DNA of 64,000 bases from Flavobacterium sp. TR2 (GCF_025252405.1 NZ_CP104307.1:248001-312000), one strand, 5' to 3'; shown: positions 34,040-42,752, counted from the first letter of the stretch. Program-made: numbers and translations. The notes: generated by a model from the letters alone, not told the origin.

Positions 34040-34086
34040 GCCACGAATTCACGAATTGTTTAAAATATAATTCGTGAATTCGTGGC
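34040..34086. terminator. Long bidirectional hairpin
   Basis: Perfect 18-base arms (GCCACGAATTCACGAATT and its complement) have an 11-base AT-rich loop, between the convergent quinone oxidoreductase and the gene at 34093. A T run precedes it on the plus strand, so termination is clearest for one direction only. Confidence 0.65.
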
Positions 34087-34092
34087 TATCTA

Positions 34093-35178
34093 TTACAACT
34101 GTGCAACTTCAATTTTTGTTCGGTCAGACAGCTCAAGAATTCTTTCCACTTCATCTTTGTTTACCACAAAAAACAGATAACTGTCTCCGTAGGTTTCATA
34201 AGTCAATAGCTCCAAATTTGATTTTTCCAATTCCGATTGAATGTACGGAAACAGATCATGACTATAGGTTTCTTCTGGGTAATCAAATTTAAAATCTTCT
34301 CCAAGCATTTCAGAAATAAAATATTCGGCATCTTCGGGATCAAATTTCCAATCGCTATGCCACGTATTTATTTCGTCAAAAAAAGCAAAATGATCTTCTG
34401 TGGTTTCGTAATACGCTTTAGTTTCAGCATTGAAACTCTCAAAAAGCTTCTCTGAATATTTTTTCACTTCATTTTCTTCAATGCTATTTCTTGAAACCAA
34501 TTTGACAAACTCTTCAAATTCCTCCATAACAACTATGTCATCCTGCAGCAGATTTTCTGAAGACGGAAGCTCAATACCCGCAGGAATATCAATAGCAAAG
34601 TACTGGCAGATGGCCTGCAAAACTTTTTTGAAATCCTTAATTCCTATTTCCTGAGTTTCACTCTGAGGATTGTTAAAATCGAGATATTCAGAATCTAGCA
34701 AACCTTTTACATAATCAGAAAAATGGCTGCTAGAATATAACATTCTAAAATCGTTTATTTCTAAACTATTAGTACAGCAAAAGAAAATCATGAAGTTATT
34801 GATAACACTTGTAAAGTGCTTTTTCATTTCCTGACTTGGTCGCGAATAAAACTGAATATGAATAAAATCATACTGCAAATCATCCTGCATCGCTTCTTCT
34901 GACAAGCCTCCAATATTCAGTTTTTTATAAAGTTCGTTCAGAACTTCATAAGCATTATTAAATCCAGCTCTTTTAACTTCTACCCTACCGTCTTCATGAT
35001 CTAACGAGGAAGGAACCGAATACAAATTTACGGTAACCGTGTCATGAATTCCTTTTACTTTGAATTCTAAACTATTACATTCATGATATAAATGGCTATA
35101 AATTGCATCAATAACGTCAAAAGAAATGATTGATTTCGGATCATTATTTCTATTAAATAAATTGGAGAAAAAGCCCAT
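34093..35178 (-). CDS. Acidic protein of unknown function (possible DUF6630-like C-terminus)
   Basis: A 361-residue soluble protein without a signal, rich in Asp, Glu and Phe. An N-terminal domain (about 1-165; GFFSNLFNRNNDPKSII, FIHIQFYSRPSQEMKKHF) and a C-terminal domain (about 225-355; HSDWKFDPEDAEYFISEMLGED ... LLTYETYGDSYLFFVVNKDEVERI) can be told apart. The C-terminal half resembles DUF6630-type proteins, which occur in immunity-like contexts; that match is from memory and tentative. It starts 18 bases after the SMI1/KNR4-type gene, so the two form an operon. Together they look like immunity-type or partner-binding proteins. No toxin gene is seen. Confidence 0.55.
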   Translation of the reverse strand: MGFFSNLFNRNNDPKSIISFDVIDAIYSHLYHECNSLEFKVKGIHDTVTVNLYSVPSSLDHEDGRVEVKRAGFNNAYEVLNELYKKLNIGGLSEEAMQDDLQYDFIHIQFYSRPSQEMKKHFTSVINNFMIFFCCTNSLEINDFRMLYSSSHFSDYVKGLLDSEYLDFNNPQSETQEIGIKDFKKVLQAICQYFAIDIPAGIELPSSENLLQDDIVVMEEFEEFVKLVSRNSIEENEVKKYSEKLFESFNAETKAYYETTEDHFAFFDEINTWHSDWKFDPEDAEYFISEMLGEDFKFDYPEETYSHDLFPYIQSELEKSNLELLTYETYGDSYLFFVVNKDEVERILELSDRTKIEVAQL

Positions 35179-35196
35179 ATATTTTTACATTAAAAA

Positions 35197-35898
35197 TTAA
35201 TCGTTTGAATATTTAAAACTCTGATTCATCTTATCAAAAGGAATCACTTCGTTGACAATTGATTCCAGTTCGAAATCTGTCAATAATCCTCTAGCCGATT
35301 CTATAATTTTTGGAGAAACATTTATTTCATAATCCACAATATCTCTTTCCAAGATGGATGATAGAATTGCATTTTGCTGCTCAGTCAGATACTTTTTGTG
35401 CGATTTAAATACCGATTCGATATCTTCTCTAAACTCCTCATCTGTAAGCTCATTATACACATCTTGTTTTGACATATCGATCAATAAAACTTTGAAGATA
35501 AAATCTTGAAGGTTTTTTGCCAAATAATTGACCTCGTTAGAATCGTGCCAGACAAAAACGATAGGCACATCGCCATTATTTTCTTCATTTAAGAAAAAAC
35601 AATAATGATCCCCGCCGCCGCTTTTGGCAAACGGAATAAATTTAAATTCTGGGTTGATGTTTCGATAATCCTCAGGATCTTGAAGTTCTTCTATTTCCTC
35701 TACAACCGATTTCAAGTTCAGCGATTCAAAATCATAAGAATGCAAAAGCAAAGGCGGATTATCTTTTAAGGTTGGATAAACTTCTGTATACCAATTTGGG
35801 CCATATTCTCCAACATCGAGCATTCCATCAGCGTCTAATTGCTTGTATAAAAGTGGAAAATTGAAACCGTATTTCTTTTCTATTTCTTGTATTGTCAT
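35197..35898 (-). CDS. SMI1/KNR4 (SUKH) domain protein
   Basis: A 233-residue soluble protein, taken from the ATG at 35898 (MTIQEIEKKYGFNFPLLYKQL); an in-frame ATG at 35925 would add nine residues. The N-terminal domain of about 140 residues has SUKH features: the start helix above, the loop GPNWYTEVYP, FIPFAKSGGGDHYCFFLNEE and IVFVWHDSNEVNYLAKNLQDFIFKVL. SUKH proteins are often immunity proteins against polymorphic toxins or general scaffolds. The C-terminal 80 residues are helical and unassigned. It forms an operon with the gene at 34093. Confidence 0.8.
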   Translation of the reverse strand: MTIQEIEKKYGFNFPLLYKQLDADGMLDVGEYGPNWYTEVYPTLKDNPPLLLHSYDFESLNLKSVVEEIEELQDPEDYRNINPEFKFIPFAKSGGGDHYCFFLNEENNGDVPIVFVWHDSNEVNYLAKNLQDFIFKVLLIDMSKQDVYNELTDEEFREDIESVFKSHKKYLTEQQNAILSSILERDIVDYEINVSPKIIESARGLLTDFELESIVNEVIPFDKMNQSFKYSND

Positions 35899-35973
35899 CT
35901 TTGGGGCAAATTCTATTACAATCAAACCACTAAGATAGCAATCTTTTTACTACAGCAAAAAACCTGAAGTCAA

Positions 35974-37533
35974 TTATTTCAAAGCTTCCGCAATCATTAA
36001 GGCGCATTTTTCACCATCAATTGCGGCAGAAATGATTCCGCCGGCATACCCCGCACCTTCTCCGCATGGATATAATCCTTTGATTTGCAAATGCTCTAAA
36101 GTCATAGGATCTCTCGGAATTCTTACTGGCGATGAAGTTCTGCTTTCTGGTGCGTGCAAAATAGCTTCGTTAGTTAAATAACCGCGCATTGATTTTCCGA
36201 ACTCCTGAAATCCCTGACGCATAATTTGAGTCAAAAAACCTGGAAAAACCTGTCCCAATTCTACCGAAGTTGTTCCGGGAACATAAGAAGTTTTCGGAAT
36301 GTCTGCTGAAACTTTGCTTTTTGTAAAATCAATCATTCTTTGAGCTGGGACTTTTTGAGTTTCTCCAGCCAAATGCCAAGCCTTTTGTTCGATGCTTTTT
36401 TGAAATTCCATTCCAGCCAAAGCTCCGAATCTTGCAAAAGGTTTAAAATCTTCTAGTTTCAATTCGACCACAATTCCAGAATTTGCTGTTGCCTGATCAC
36501 GTTTAGATGGCGACCAGCCGTTTGTAACTACTTCTCCCGGACTTGTTGCACAAGGCGCAATTACGCCTCCCGGACACATACAGAAAGAGTACATTCCGCG
36601 GCCATTAACTTGTTTTACGATAGAATATGGTGCTGGAGGCAAATGTTCTCCACGGAAATCACAACTATATTGAATGCTATCGATTAATTCTTGCGAATGC
36701 TCTGCTCGAACTCCCAAAGCAAATGGTTTTGCTTCTATTAAAATTTTCTTTTTATCTAATAATTCAAAAATATCACGAGCTGAATGTCCCGTTGCCAAGA
36801 TTAATTTATTGGCGTGAATTTTATCTCCGTTTTGCGTTACGATTCCCTCAACTTCATTATTCTTTACCAAAATATCATCAACACGGGTTTCAAACAAAAC
36901 CTGTCCGCCAAATTCCCTGATTTTATTTCTAATATCTTCAATGATTTTCGGAAGTTTATTAGTCCCAATATGCGGATGCGCTTCAACCAAAATATCCTCA
37001 GAAGCTCCAAAAGCCACCAAAAGTTCTAGAATTCGGGTCACATCTCCACGTTTTTTAGAGCGGGTATATAATTTTCCGTCAGAATAGGTTCCTGCTCCTC
37101 CCTCACCAAAACAGTAATTAGAATCTTCGTTTACGATATGCTCACGGTTTATCGCTTTCAGATCACGACGACGTCCTCGAACATCTTTTCCGCGTTCTAA
37201 TACGATTGGCTTTAAACCTAATTCGATTAATTGCAAAGCGGCAAAAAGCCCGGCTGGACCCGCGCCAACCACAATAACTTCTTGTGCGTTGGAAACATCT
37301 TTATATATAGGAAGCTCTAGTTTAGTTTCCTGAAAAGGTTCGCCTTTTAAATAAATAAGAACTTTCAAATTGATTTTAATCGCTTTTTGACGTGCATCAA
37401 TAGAGCGTTTTAAAATTGAAACGTGCTGAATTTCGTTTGAAGAAACTTTTATCTGCTTGGACAAATAATCTTTAAGCAATGATTCGTTTGCAGCGATTTC
37501 GGGTGTAACTTGAAGTAAAAGTTCTTTAGGCAT
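35974..37533 (-). CDS. COG2509-type FAD-dependent oxidoreductase
   Basis: A 519-residue flavoprotein of the uncharacterised COG2509 dehydrogenase group. An N-terminal domain of about 85 residues precedes the FAD-binding motif VIVVGAGPAGLFAALQLIELGLKPIVLERG. Further group markers are FGEGGAGTYSDGKLYTRSK, VLATGHSARDIFELL, YSFCMCPGGVIAPCATSPGEVVTNGWSPSKR, and the C-terminal GLYPCGEGAGYAGGIISAAIDG that closes the FAD site. The redox-like CMCPGG cluster is typical. The substrate is not known for the family. It stands alone between the SUKH operon and a short intergenic region. Confidence 0.88.
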   Translation of the reverse strand: MPKELLLQVTPEIAANESLLKDYLSKQIKVSSNEIQHVSILKRSIDARQKAIKINLKVLIYLKGEPFQETKLELPIYKDVSNAQEVIVVGAGPAGLFAALQLIELGLKPIVLERGKDVRGRRRDLKAINREHIVNEDSNYCFGEGGAGTYSDGKLYTRSKKRGDVTRILELLVAFGASEDILVEAHPHIGTNKLPKIIEDIRNKIREFGGQVLFETRVDDILVKNNEVEGIVTQNGDKIHANKLILATGHSARDIFELLDKKKILIEAKPFALGVRAEHSQELIDSIQYSCDFRGEHLPPAPYSIVKQVNGRGMYSFCMCPGGVIAPCATSPGEVVTNGWSPSKRDQATANSGIVVELKLEDFKPFARFGALAGMEFQKSIEQKAWHLAGETQKVPAQRMIDFTKSKVSADIPKTSYVPGTTSVELGQVFPGFLTQIMRQGFQEFGKSMRGYLTNEAILHAPESRTSSPVRIPRDPMTLEHLQIKGLYPCGEGAGYAGGIISAAIDGEKCALMIAEALK

Positions 37534-37721
37534 TTTGTCTTATTTATTCTATTAGCTTTTCTTTCTATGAAAAGAACATACAAAAGTACTATTTTGAAAT
37601 GAGATTTTACATTTACTGTAAAATTTGCACGCCGTTTGAGGCAAATTAGCAGATTTTCAGCACAAAGAATATCGTAGAAACTACGGCAGTTCGTATAACA
37701 TATTACTAACATACATTGCGT

Positions 37722-37741
37722 AGACGCACTGCAGTGCGTCT
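37722..37741. repeat. 20-base perfect palindrome
   Basis: AGACGCACTGCAGTGCGTCT is fully self-complementary, without a loop. It lies in the 277-base gap between the flavoprotein gene and a small gene. Its GC content is well above its surroundings, which suggests a dispersed repeat word. It is not positioned as a terminator. Confidence 0.8.
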
Positions 37742-37769
37742 CTACATAGAACCTTAAAAAAAACCTTTG

Positions 37770-37777
37770 TACCTTTG
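37770..37777 (+). promoter_or_regulatory. Possible -7 box of the 79-residue gene
   Basis: TACCTTTG matches TAnnTTTG, 34 bases before the ATG at 37811. It lies in a stretch where ACCTTTG recurs three times. Confidence 0.4.
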
Positions 37778-37810
37778 CGCCTCACAACCTTTGCACCTAA
37801 TAAAAAAAAA

Positions 37811-38050
37811 ATGTCAAGAAAAATAAAACTGATTTGGGATTTTCGCGGACCTGCTTCGGCTAAGACTGCCGAACACCACGAAATTCATTTAAAAGAATAC
37901 ATCGCAATAGAAAAATTGCCTCTGAATATTACAGGATTTAAAGTCATAGACGAAATGTATGCCATTGCTTTTATGGTCGTTACAGACGAAAACATGATTC
38001 AAGTGAGAGATGCTTTGAAACCGCACCGTGGAGAAATTTATTCTGAGTAA
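37811..38050 (+). CDS. Small conserved protein of unknown function
   Basis: A 79-residue protein, with the start at 37811 (MSRKIKLIWDFRGP); an upstream alternative start adds an unlikely extension. It has no signal peptide. The sequence (AKTAEHHEIHLKEYIAIEKLP, then GFKVIDEMYAIAFMVVTDENM, then VRDALKPHRGEIY) suggests a ferredoxin-like alpha-beta fold with several His residues. I do not recognise a named family. It faces recQ convergently and shares a terminator with it. Confidence 0.7.
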   Translation: MSRKIKLIWDFRGPASAKTAEHHEIHLKEYIAIEKLPLNITGFKVIDEMYAIAFMVVTDENMIQVRDALKPHRGEIYSE

Positions 38051-38063
38051 GATGTAAAATGAA

Positions 38064-38114
38064 AAAAGTGAGATGTTTGTGTGTCAAAGAAAACACATTT
38101 CACATCTCACTTTT
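38064..38114. terminator. Bidirectional terminator
   Basis: The perfect 13-base arms AAAAGTGAGATGT / ACATCTCACTTTT have a smaller inner GTGT/ACAC pairing, between the convergent small gene and recQ. Confidence 0.8.
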
Positions 38115-38123
38115 AACTTATAT

Positions 38124-40319
38124 CTAATTAGCTACTTCACTAATAAACTTAATACGCATTAAACGAAGTTCATCAATATCGTAGTCGCCGTCAAATTCTT
38201 TTAAGGCGTCTTCGATTTTATCCGATTCCGATTCCATGAAATAATCGTGAATTTCTTCCTGCTGATCATCATCTAAAATATCGTCTAACCAATATTTGAT
38301 GTTCAGCTTTGTTCCAGAATAAACAATTTGTTCCATTTCTTTAATCAGCGCATCCATAGAAAGCCCTTTTGCAGAAGCGATATCACTTAGCGGAAGTTTT
38401 CTATCAATATTCTGAATAATGTATAATTTGTTGGCAGAATTTACTCCTGTAGATTTTACAACCAAATCGTCTGGGCGAATAATATCATTATCCTCAACAT
38501 ATCGGCTGATTAGAGCAACAAATTCGCTTCCGTATTTTTTTGCTTTTCCTTCACCAACACCATGAATATTGTATAATTCCTGAATTGTTATCGGATATTT
38601 TAAAGCCATATCTTCGATGGAAGGATCTTGGAAAACTACAAATGGAGGAACTCCAAGTTTTTTAGCCACTTTTTTACGAAGCTCACGAAGCATTCCTGTC
38701 AAAACTTCGTCTGCAGTTCCAGAAGATTTCCCTCCTGCCACAATAGTTTCATCATCTGCTTCGGTGTACTCATGATCTTCAGACATCATAAACGAAACTG
38801 GTTTTTTGATAAAATCCAGACCTTCTTTGGTAATTTTTATTACGCCATAAGTTTCGATGTCTTTTGACAAAAGCCCTGTCACCAGAACTTGCCTCAACAA
38901 TGCCATCCAATATTTTTCATCATGATCAGATCCTGATCCAAAATAAGGCTGTGTATCTGTTTTATGCGCTTTAATAACCGCATTGATACGGCCAATTAAA
39001 GTGAATACAATTTCTTTTGATTTGTAAATATGCTTGGTATCTCGAACAATTTCAAGTAGTTTAACCACTTGATCTTTGGCTTCAACTTTATGTTTTGGAT
39101 TACGAACGTTGTCATCCATATCGGCTCCTTCTCCAGTTTCACTGTCAAATTCTTCTCCGAAATAATGAAGAAGGAATTTTCGGCGTGACATCGAAGTTTC
39201 GGCATACGCCACAACTTCTTGCAAAAGCGCAAAGCCAATTTCTTGTTCGGCAACTGGTTTTCCAGACATAAATTTCTCGAGCTTTTCTACATCTTTATAG
39301 GAGTAATAAGCTAAACAGTGTCCTTCTCCACCGTCACGTCCTGCACGTCCTGTTTCTTGATAATAACTTTCTAGTGATTTTGGAATGTCATGGTGAATTA
39401 CAAAGCGAACGTCTGGTTTATCGATTCCCATTCCGAAAGCGATTGTTGCCACAACGACATCAACATCTTCCATCAAAAACATATCCTGATGCTTGGCCCG
39501 GGTTTTTGCATCTAAACCTGCGTGATAAGGAACAGCGCTGATTCCGTTTACCTGCAAAACTTCGGCAATCGATTCTACTTTTTTACGGCTTAAGCAGTAA
39601 ATAATTCCAGATTTGCCTTTATGCTGTTTTATAAATCGAATGATATCCGACTCAATGTTTTTTGTTTTGGTACGAACTTCATAGTACAAGTTCGGTCTGT
39701 TGAACGATGCTTTAAAAGTATTTGCATCGGCCATATCAAGGTTTTTCAGAATATCTTCCTGAACCTTTGGTGTTGCGGTTGCGGTAAGTCCGATAATTGG
39801 CACTTTACCCAGCTGCTTAATTATATTTCTCAGATTTCTATACTCTGGCCTAAAATCGTGTCCCCATTCTGAGATACAGTGCGCTTCATCAATGGCAACA
39901 AAAGAAATTGGAACACTTTGTAAAAAAGCCACATATTCTTCTTTTGTTAATGATTCTGGGGCGACATACAAAAGTTTGGTCAATCCAGAAGTAATATCTT
40001 TTTTGACCTGAGCAATTTCTGTTTTAGTTAGAGAGGAGTTTAATACATGTGCGATTCCGTTTTCAGACGAAAGGCTTCGAATTGCGTCAACCTGATTTTT
40101 CATCAAAGCAATTAAAGGAGAAACAACAATTGCTGTTCCTTCTTGAATTAAAGCCGGTAATTGGTAGCAAAGAGACTTTCCTCCACCGGTCGGCATAATT
40201 ACGAATGTATTCTTTCCTTCTAAAATACTCGTAATGACTTGCTCCTGCAAGCCTTTAAATTGGCTAAAGCCGAAATACTTCTTTAATTCTTTATGTATTT
40301 CAATTTCATTTGAATTCAT
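38124..40319 (-). CDS. recQ: ATP-dependent DNA helicase RecQ, zinc ligands missing
   Basis: A 731-residue 3'-5' DNA helicase. Motif I is MPTGGGKSLCYQLPAL, motif II is AIDEAHCISEWGHDFRPEYR, and motif VI is YYQETGRAGRDGG. The RecQ-C winged-helix region follows, and an HRDC domain is seen near residues 560-640 (IHGVGEGKAKKYGSEFVALISRYV). The four Cys residues that bind zinc in E. coli RecQ are absent. The first stands as Ser in AETSMSRRKFLL, and the CxxC region reads GADMDDNVRNP. A C-terminal tail of about 80 acidic residues extends past HRDC. The start codon lies close to the divergent kdsD unit. Confidence 0.93.
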   Translation of the reverse strand: MNSNEIEIHKELKKYFGFSQFKGLQEQVITSILEGKNTFVIMPTGGGKSLCYQLPALIQEGTAIVVSPLIALMKNQVDAIRSLSSENGIAHVLNSSLTKTEIAQVKKDITSGLTKLLYVAPESLTKEEYVAFLQSVPISFVAIDEAHCISEWGHDFRPEYRNLRNIIKQLGKVPIIGLTATATPKVQEDILKNLDMADANTFKASFNRPNLYYEVRTKTKNIESDIIRFIKQHKGKSGIIYCLSRKKVESIAEVLQVNGISAVPYHAGLDAKTRAKHQDMFLMEDVDVVVATIAFGMGIDKPDVRFVIHHDIPKSLESYYQETGRAGRDGGEGHCLAYYSYKDVEKLEKFMSGKPVAEQEIGFALLQEVVAYAETSMSRRKFLLHYFGEEFDSETGEGADMDDNVRNPKHKVEAKDQVVKLLEIVRDTKHIYKSKEIVFTLIGRINAVIKAHKTDTQPYFGSGSDHDEKYWMALLRQVLVTGLLSKDIETYGVIKITKEGLDFIKKPVSFMMSEDHEYTEADDETIVAGGKSSGTADEVLTGMLRELRKKVAKKLGVPPFVVFQDPSIEDMALKYPITIQELYNIHGVGEGKAKKYGSEFVALISRYVEDNDIIRPDDLVVKSTGVNSANKLYIIQNIDRKLPLSDIASAKGLSMDALIKEMEQIVYSGTKLNIKYWLDDILDDDQQEEIHDYFMESESDKIEDALKEFDGDYDIDELRLMRIKFISEVAN

Positions 40320-40343
40320 TCTCTATATTAACTGTATTTTGTA

Positions 40344-40351
40344 TAAATTTG
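40344..40351 (+). promoter_or_regulatory. Possible -7 box of the kdsD operon
   Basis: TAAATTTG matches TAnnTTTG, 55 bases before the TTG start at 40406. A TTG partner at standard spacing is not seen. Confidence 0.35.
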
Positions 40352-40405
40352 CAACACATAAAGATACAACTTTCTTTTATACATACAAATTTTAAATATT
40401 CTGTT

Positions 40406-41371
40406 TTGATCACAAAAGAAAATATATTGGCGATCGCCAAGAAAACAATACTCTCTGAAAGTGAAGCAATTACAAAACTAATTGATTTTTTGGACGAAAA
40501 TTTTTACGAAGCTGTCCAACGCATATACGAATCTAAAGGCCGTCTGATCGTTACAGGAATTGGAAAAAGCGCTATCATTGCTCAAAAAATGGTAGCCACC
40601 TTTAACTCTACCGGAACACCTTCTATGTTTTTGCACGCTGCAGAAGCCATTCACGGCGATTTAGGGATGGTACAGAATGATGACCTCATTATCTGTATTT
40701 CTAAAAGCGGAAATAGCCCCGAAATTAAAGTGCTTGTTCCTCTATTAAAAAGATTCGGAAACACTTTAATTGCCATTACAGGAAACACAACTTCATTTTT
40801 GGCAAAAGGTTCAGATTTTGTCCTCAATACAACTGTTGACACAGAAGCCTGCCCAATCAATTTAGCGCCAACAAACAGCACTACAGCACAGCTTGTCATG
40901 GGCGACGCATTAGCCGTGTGCTTAATGGAAATGCGTGATTTCAAGCCAGAAGATTTTGCGGTTTATCATCCTGGAGGTGCTTTAGGAAAAAAATTGCTGC
41001 TTCGCGTAAAAGATATGATCGAACATTCGTTAAAACCAATGGTGACGCCAGATACTTCTATCAAAAAAGCGATTTTTGAAATCTCTGAAAAAAGATTGGG
41101 AGTTACTGCTGTAATTGAAGACAATAAAATTATCGGAATTATTACAGATGGAGACATCCGAAGAATGCTAAACGACGTAGATAGTATTGCAGACTTAACT
41201 GCAAAAGATATTATGTCTAAAAATCCAAAAGTAGTTTCATCTGAAACAATGGCTGTCGATGCTTTAAATATTTTAGAAGACTTTTCGATTACGCAATTGA
41301 TTGTTGCAGACAACGGAGAATATAAAGGAGTTTTACATTTACATGACATTTTAAAAGAAGGAATCGTATAA
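40406..41371 (+). CDS. kdsD: Arabinose-5-phosphate isomerase, KpsF/GutQ family
   Basis: A 321-residue enzyme that makes arabinose-5-phosphate for Kdo of lipopolysaccharide. I place the start at a TTG (40406; MITKENILAIAKK), because this gives the usual family length and avoids overlap with recQ. The SIS domain has GRLIVTGIGKSAIIAQKMVATFNSTGTPSMFLHAAEAIHGDLGMV and ISKSGNSPEIK, plus NLAPTNSTTAQLVMGDALA. Two CBS domains fill the last 120 residues. Its stop overlaps the tatC start by one base. The gene heads kdsD-tatC-CMD. Confidence 0.93.
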   Translation: MITKENILAIAKKTILSESEAITKLIDFLDENFYEAVQRIYESKGRLIVTGIGKSAIIAQKMVATFNSTGTPSMFLHAAEAIHGDLGMVQNDDLIICISKSGNSPEIKVLVPLLKRFGNTLIAITGNTTSFLAKGSDFVLNTTVDTEACPINLAPTNSTTAQLVMGDALAVCLMEMRDFKPEDFAVYHPGGALGKKLLLRVKDMIEHSLKPMVTPDTSIKKAIFEISEKRLGVTAVIEDNKIIGIITDGDIRRMLNDVDSIADLTAKDIMSKNPKVVSSETMAVDALNILEDFSITQLIVADNGEYKGVLHLHDILKEGIV

Positions 41372-42189
41372 TGGCAAAGAAAAATCTTGGCGAAATGTCA
41401 TTTTTAGATCATCTTGAAGAATTAAGATGGTTATTGGTTAGAAGTACACTTGCAACGATTATCATGGCAATTGTTACTTATTTTATTAGCGATTATTTGT
41501 TTGATCAAATTATTTTAGGTCCTATTAGGCCAACATTCTTTACGTATGTTTGGTTCTGCGACTTATCTCATTCGTTAGGATTTGCAGACAGCATCTGTAT
41601 TACCGAACTGAATTTCATTATTCAAAATACTGAAATGGAAGGCCAGGTAAATATTTTTGTCTGGATGTGTCTTTTGGCAGGTTTTATTTTGAGTTTCCCT
41701 TATATTTTATGGGAAATCTGGAAATTTATCAGCCCAGCGCTTTATGAGAAAGAAAGAAAAAATGCAAAATTGTTCATCTTTGTTTCTTCCTTGCTTTTCT
41801 TTTTAGGAGTGCTATTTGGCTATTTTGTGGTAATTCCGATGTCGGTAAATTTCGTTGCAACGTTCTCGATCAGTGATGTGGTAAAAAACCAGTTTACATT
41901 GGAGTCGTATATGGGAATGGTAAAAACGAGTATTTTGGGAAGCGCCATCTTTTTTGAACTCCCAATCGCTATTTATTTCTTAACTAAACTAGGATTAGTA
42001 ACTCCTGAATTCTTAAGAAAATATTGGAAGTATGCCGTTGTAATTATTTTAATTATTGCCGCAATCGTAACGCCGCCAGATGTTGTGAGCCAGACTATTG
42101 TTGCAATTCCGATGCTGCTTATTTACGAGGTTAGTATTCTAATTTCGAAGATTGTTTATAAAAATAAATTAAAAGAAGAAAATGTCTGA
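41371..42189 (+). CDS. tatC: Twin-arginine translocase subunit TatC
   Basis: A 272-residue inner-membrane protein with six predicted transmembrane helices. The conserved N-terminal motif is MSFLDHLEELRWLLVRS. Family blocks FILSFPYILWEIWKFISPALYEKERK and SVNFVATFSISDVVKNQFTLESYMGMV (periplasmic loop and conserved Glu) follow, and the C-terminal part ends near the cytoplasmic IVYKNKLKEENV. A periplasmic insert with three Cys residues (WFCDLSHSLGFADSICITE region) is longer than in E. coli. tatA is not in the window. It overlaps kdsD by one base and the next gene by eight, which implies translational coupling. Confidence 0.95.
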   Translation: MAKKNLGEMSFLDHLEELRWLLVRSTLATIIMAIVTYFISDYLFDQIILGPIRPTFFTYVWFCDLSHSLGFADSICITELNFIIQNTEMEGQVNIFVWMCLLAGFILSFPYILWEIWKFISPALYEKERKNAKLFIFVSSLLFFLGVLFGYFVVIPMSVNFVATFSISDVVKNQFTLESYMGMVKTSILGSAIFFELPIAIYFLTKLGLVTPEFLRKYWKYAVVIILIIAAIVTPPDVVSQTIVAIPMLLIYEVSILISKIVYKNKLKEENV

Positions 42190-42532
42190 TATAGTTCAAG
42201 AATTTAACGACTATCGTTCTAAAATGAACGAAAAACTGCTTGCTGACAACAACAAAATTGTAAAGCGTATTTTTAATCTTGATACCAATGCATATGCTGA
42301 AGGAGCTCTTGATGTAAAGACAAAAGAACTTTTAGGTTTGGTAGCATCGGCAGTTTTAAGATGTGACGATTGTGTAAAATACCATTTAGAAACAAGCTAT
42401 AAAGAAGGCGTTTCTAAAGAAGAAATGATGGAAGCAATGGGAATTGCGACTCTTGTTGGAGGAACAATCGTAATCCCACACTTAAGAAGAGCTTACGAAT
42501 TTTGGGAAGCTCTTGAAGAAGGAGGAAAATAA
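42182..42532 (+). CDS. Carboxymuconolactone decarboxylase-family protein
   Basis: A 116-residue AhpD/CMD-fold protein with the redox motif CDDCVKYH (Cys61, Cys64, His68), followed by the EGVSKEEMMEAMGIATLVGG helix typical of the family. It is shorter than, and only distantly similar to, the AhpD-like protein at 27912. Its start overlaps the tatC stop by eight bases, so it is made together with TatC. It may be a thiol reductase or peroxidase. A link to Tat export is suggested only by position. Confidence 0.88.
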   Translation: MSDIVQEFNDYRSKMNEKLLADNNKIVKRIFNLDTNAYAEGALDVKTKELLGLVASAVLRCDDCVKYHLETSYKEGVSKEEMMEAMGIATLVGGTIVIPHLRRAYEFWEALEEGGK

Positions 42533-42548
42533 TTAGAAAATGTGCCAA

Positions 42549-42752
42549 TTTGATAATTAGATAGTTTTTGAAATGCTCTAATTATTTACTTTTGAAGCGC
42601 AATTTCCAAACTTTTGAAAACGCAATAATTTGTTAATTGATTTACCCGATTAATTATTTTACATTTATTTTGCTTTTCAAATCAAATTAAAAAATTGAGT
42701 ATGAGCTAGTTTTTCAATTATCTCATTTTCAAATTATCTAATCATCTAATTA
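42549..42752. repeat. Intergenic segment bounded by imperfect inverted repeats
   Basis: The 224-base gap before lptB is AT-rich. Its left part (42549-42575, with TTTGATAATTAGATAG) is roughly complementary to its right part (42724-42752, with CAAATTATCTAATCATC). The right arm ends 4 bases before the lptB ATG. No gene is seen inside. Confidence 0.5.

Noticed and set aside
40310..40405. Longer kdsD starting at a TTG at 40310
   Set aside because: It would overlap the recQ start and cover the probable promoter; the 31-residue extension does not look like the family.
40966..41349. 127-residue open frame opposite kdsD
   Set aside because: It is a Ser/Ile-rich complementary frame of the CBS-domain region, with no independent support.
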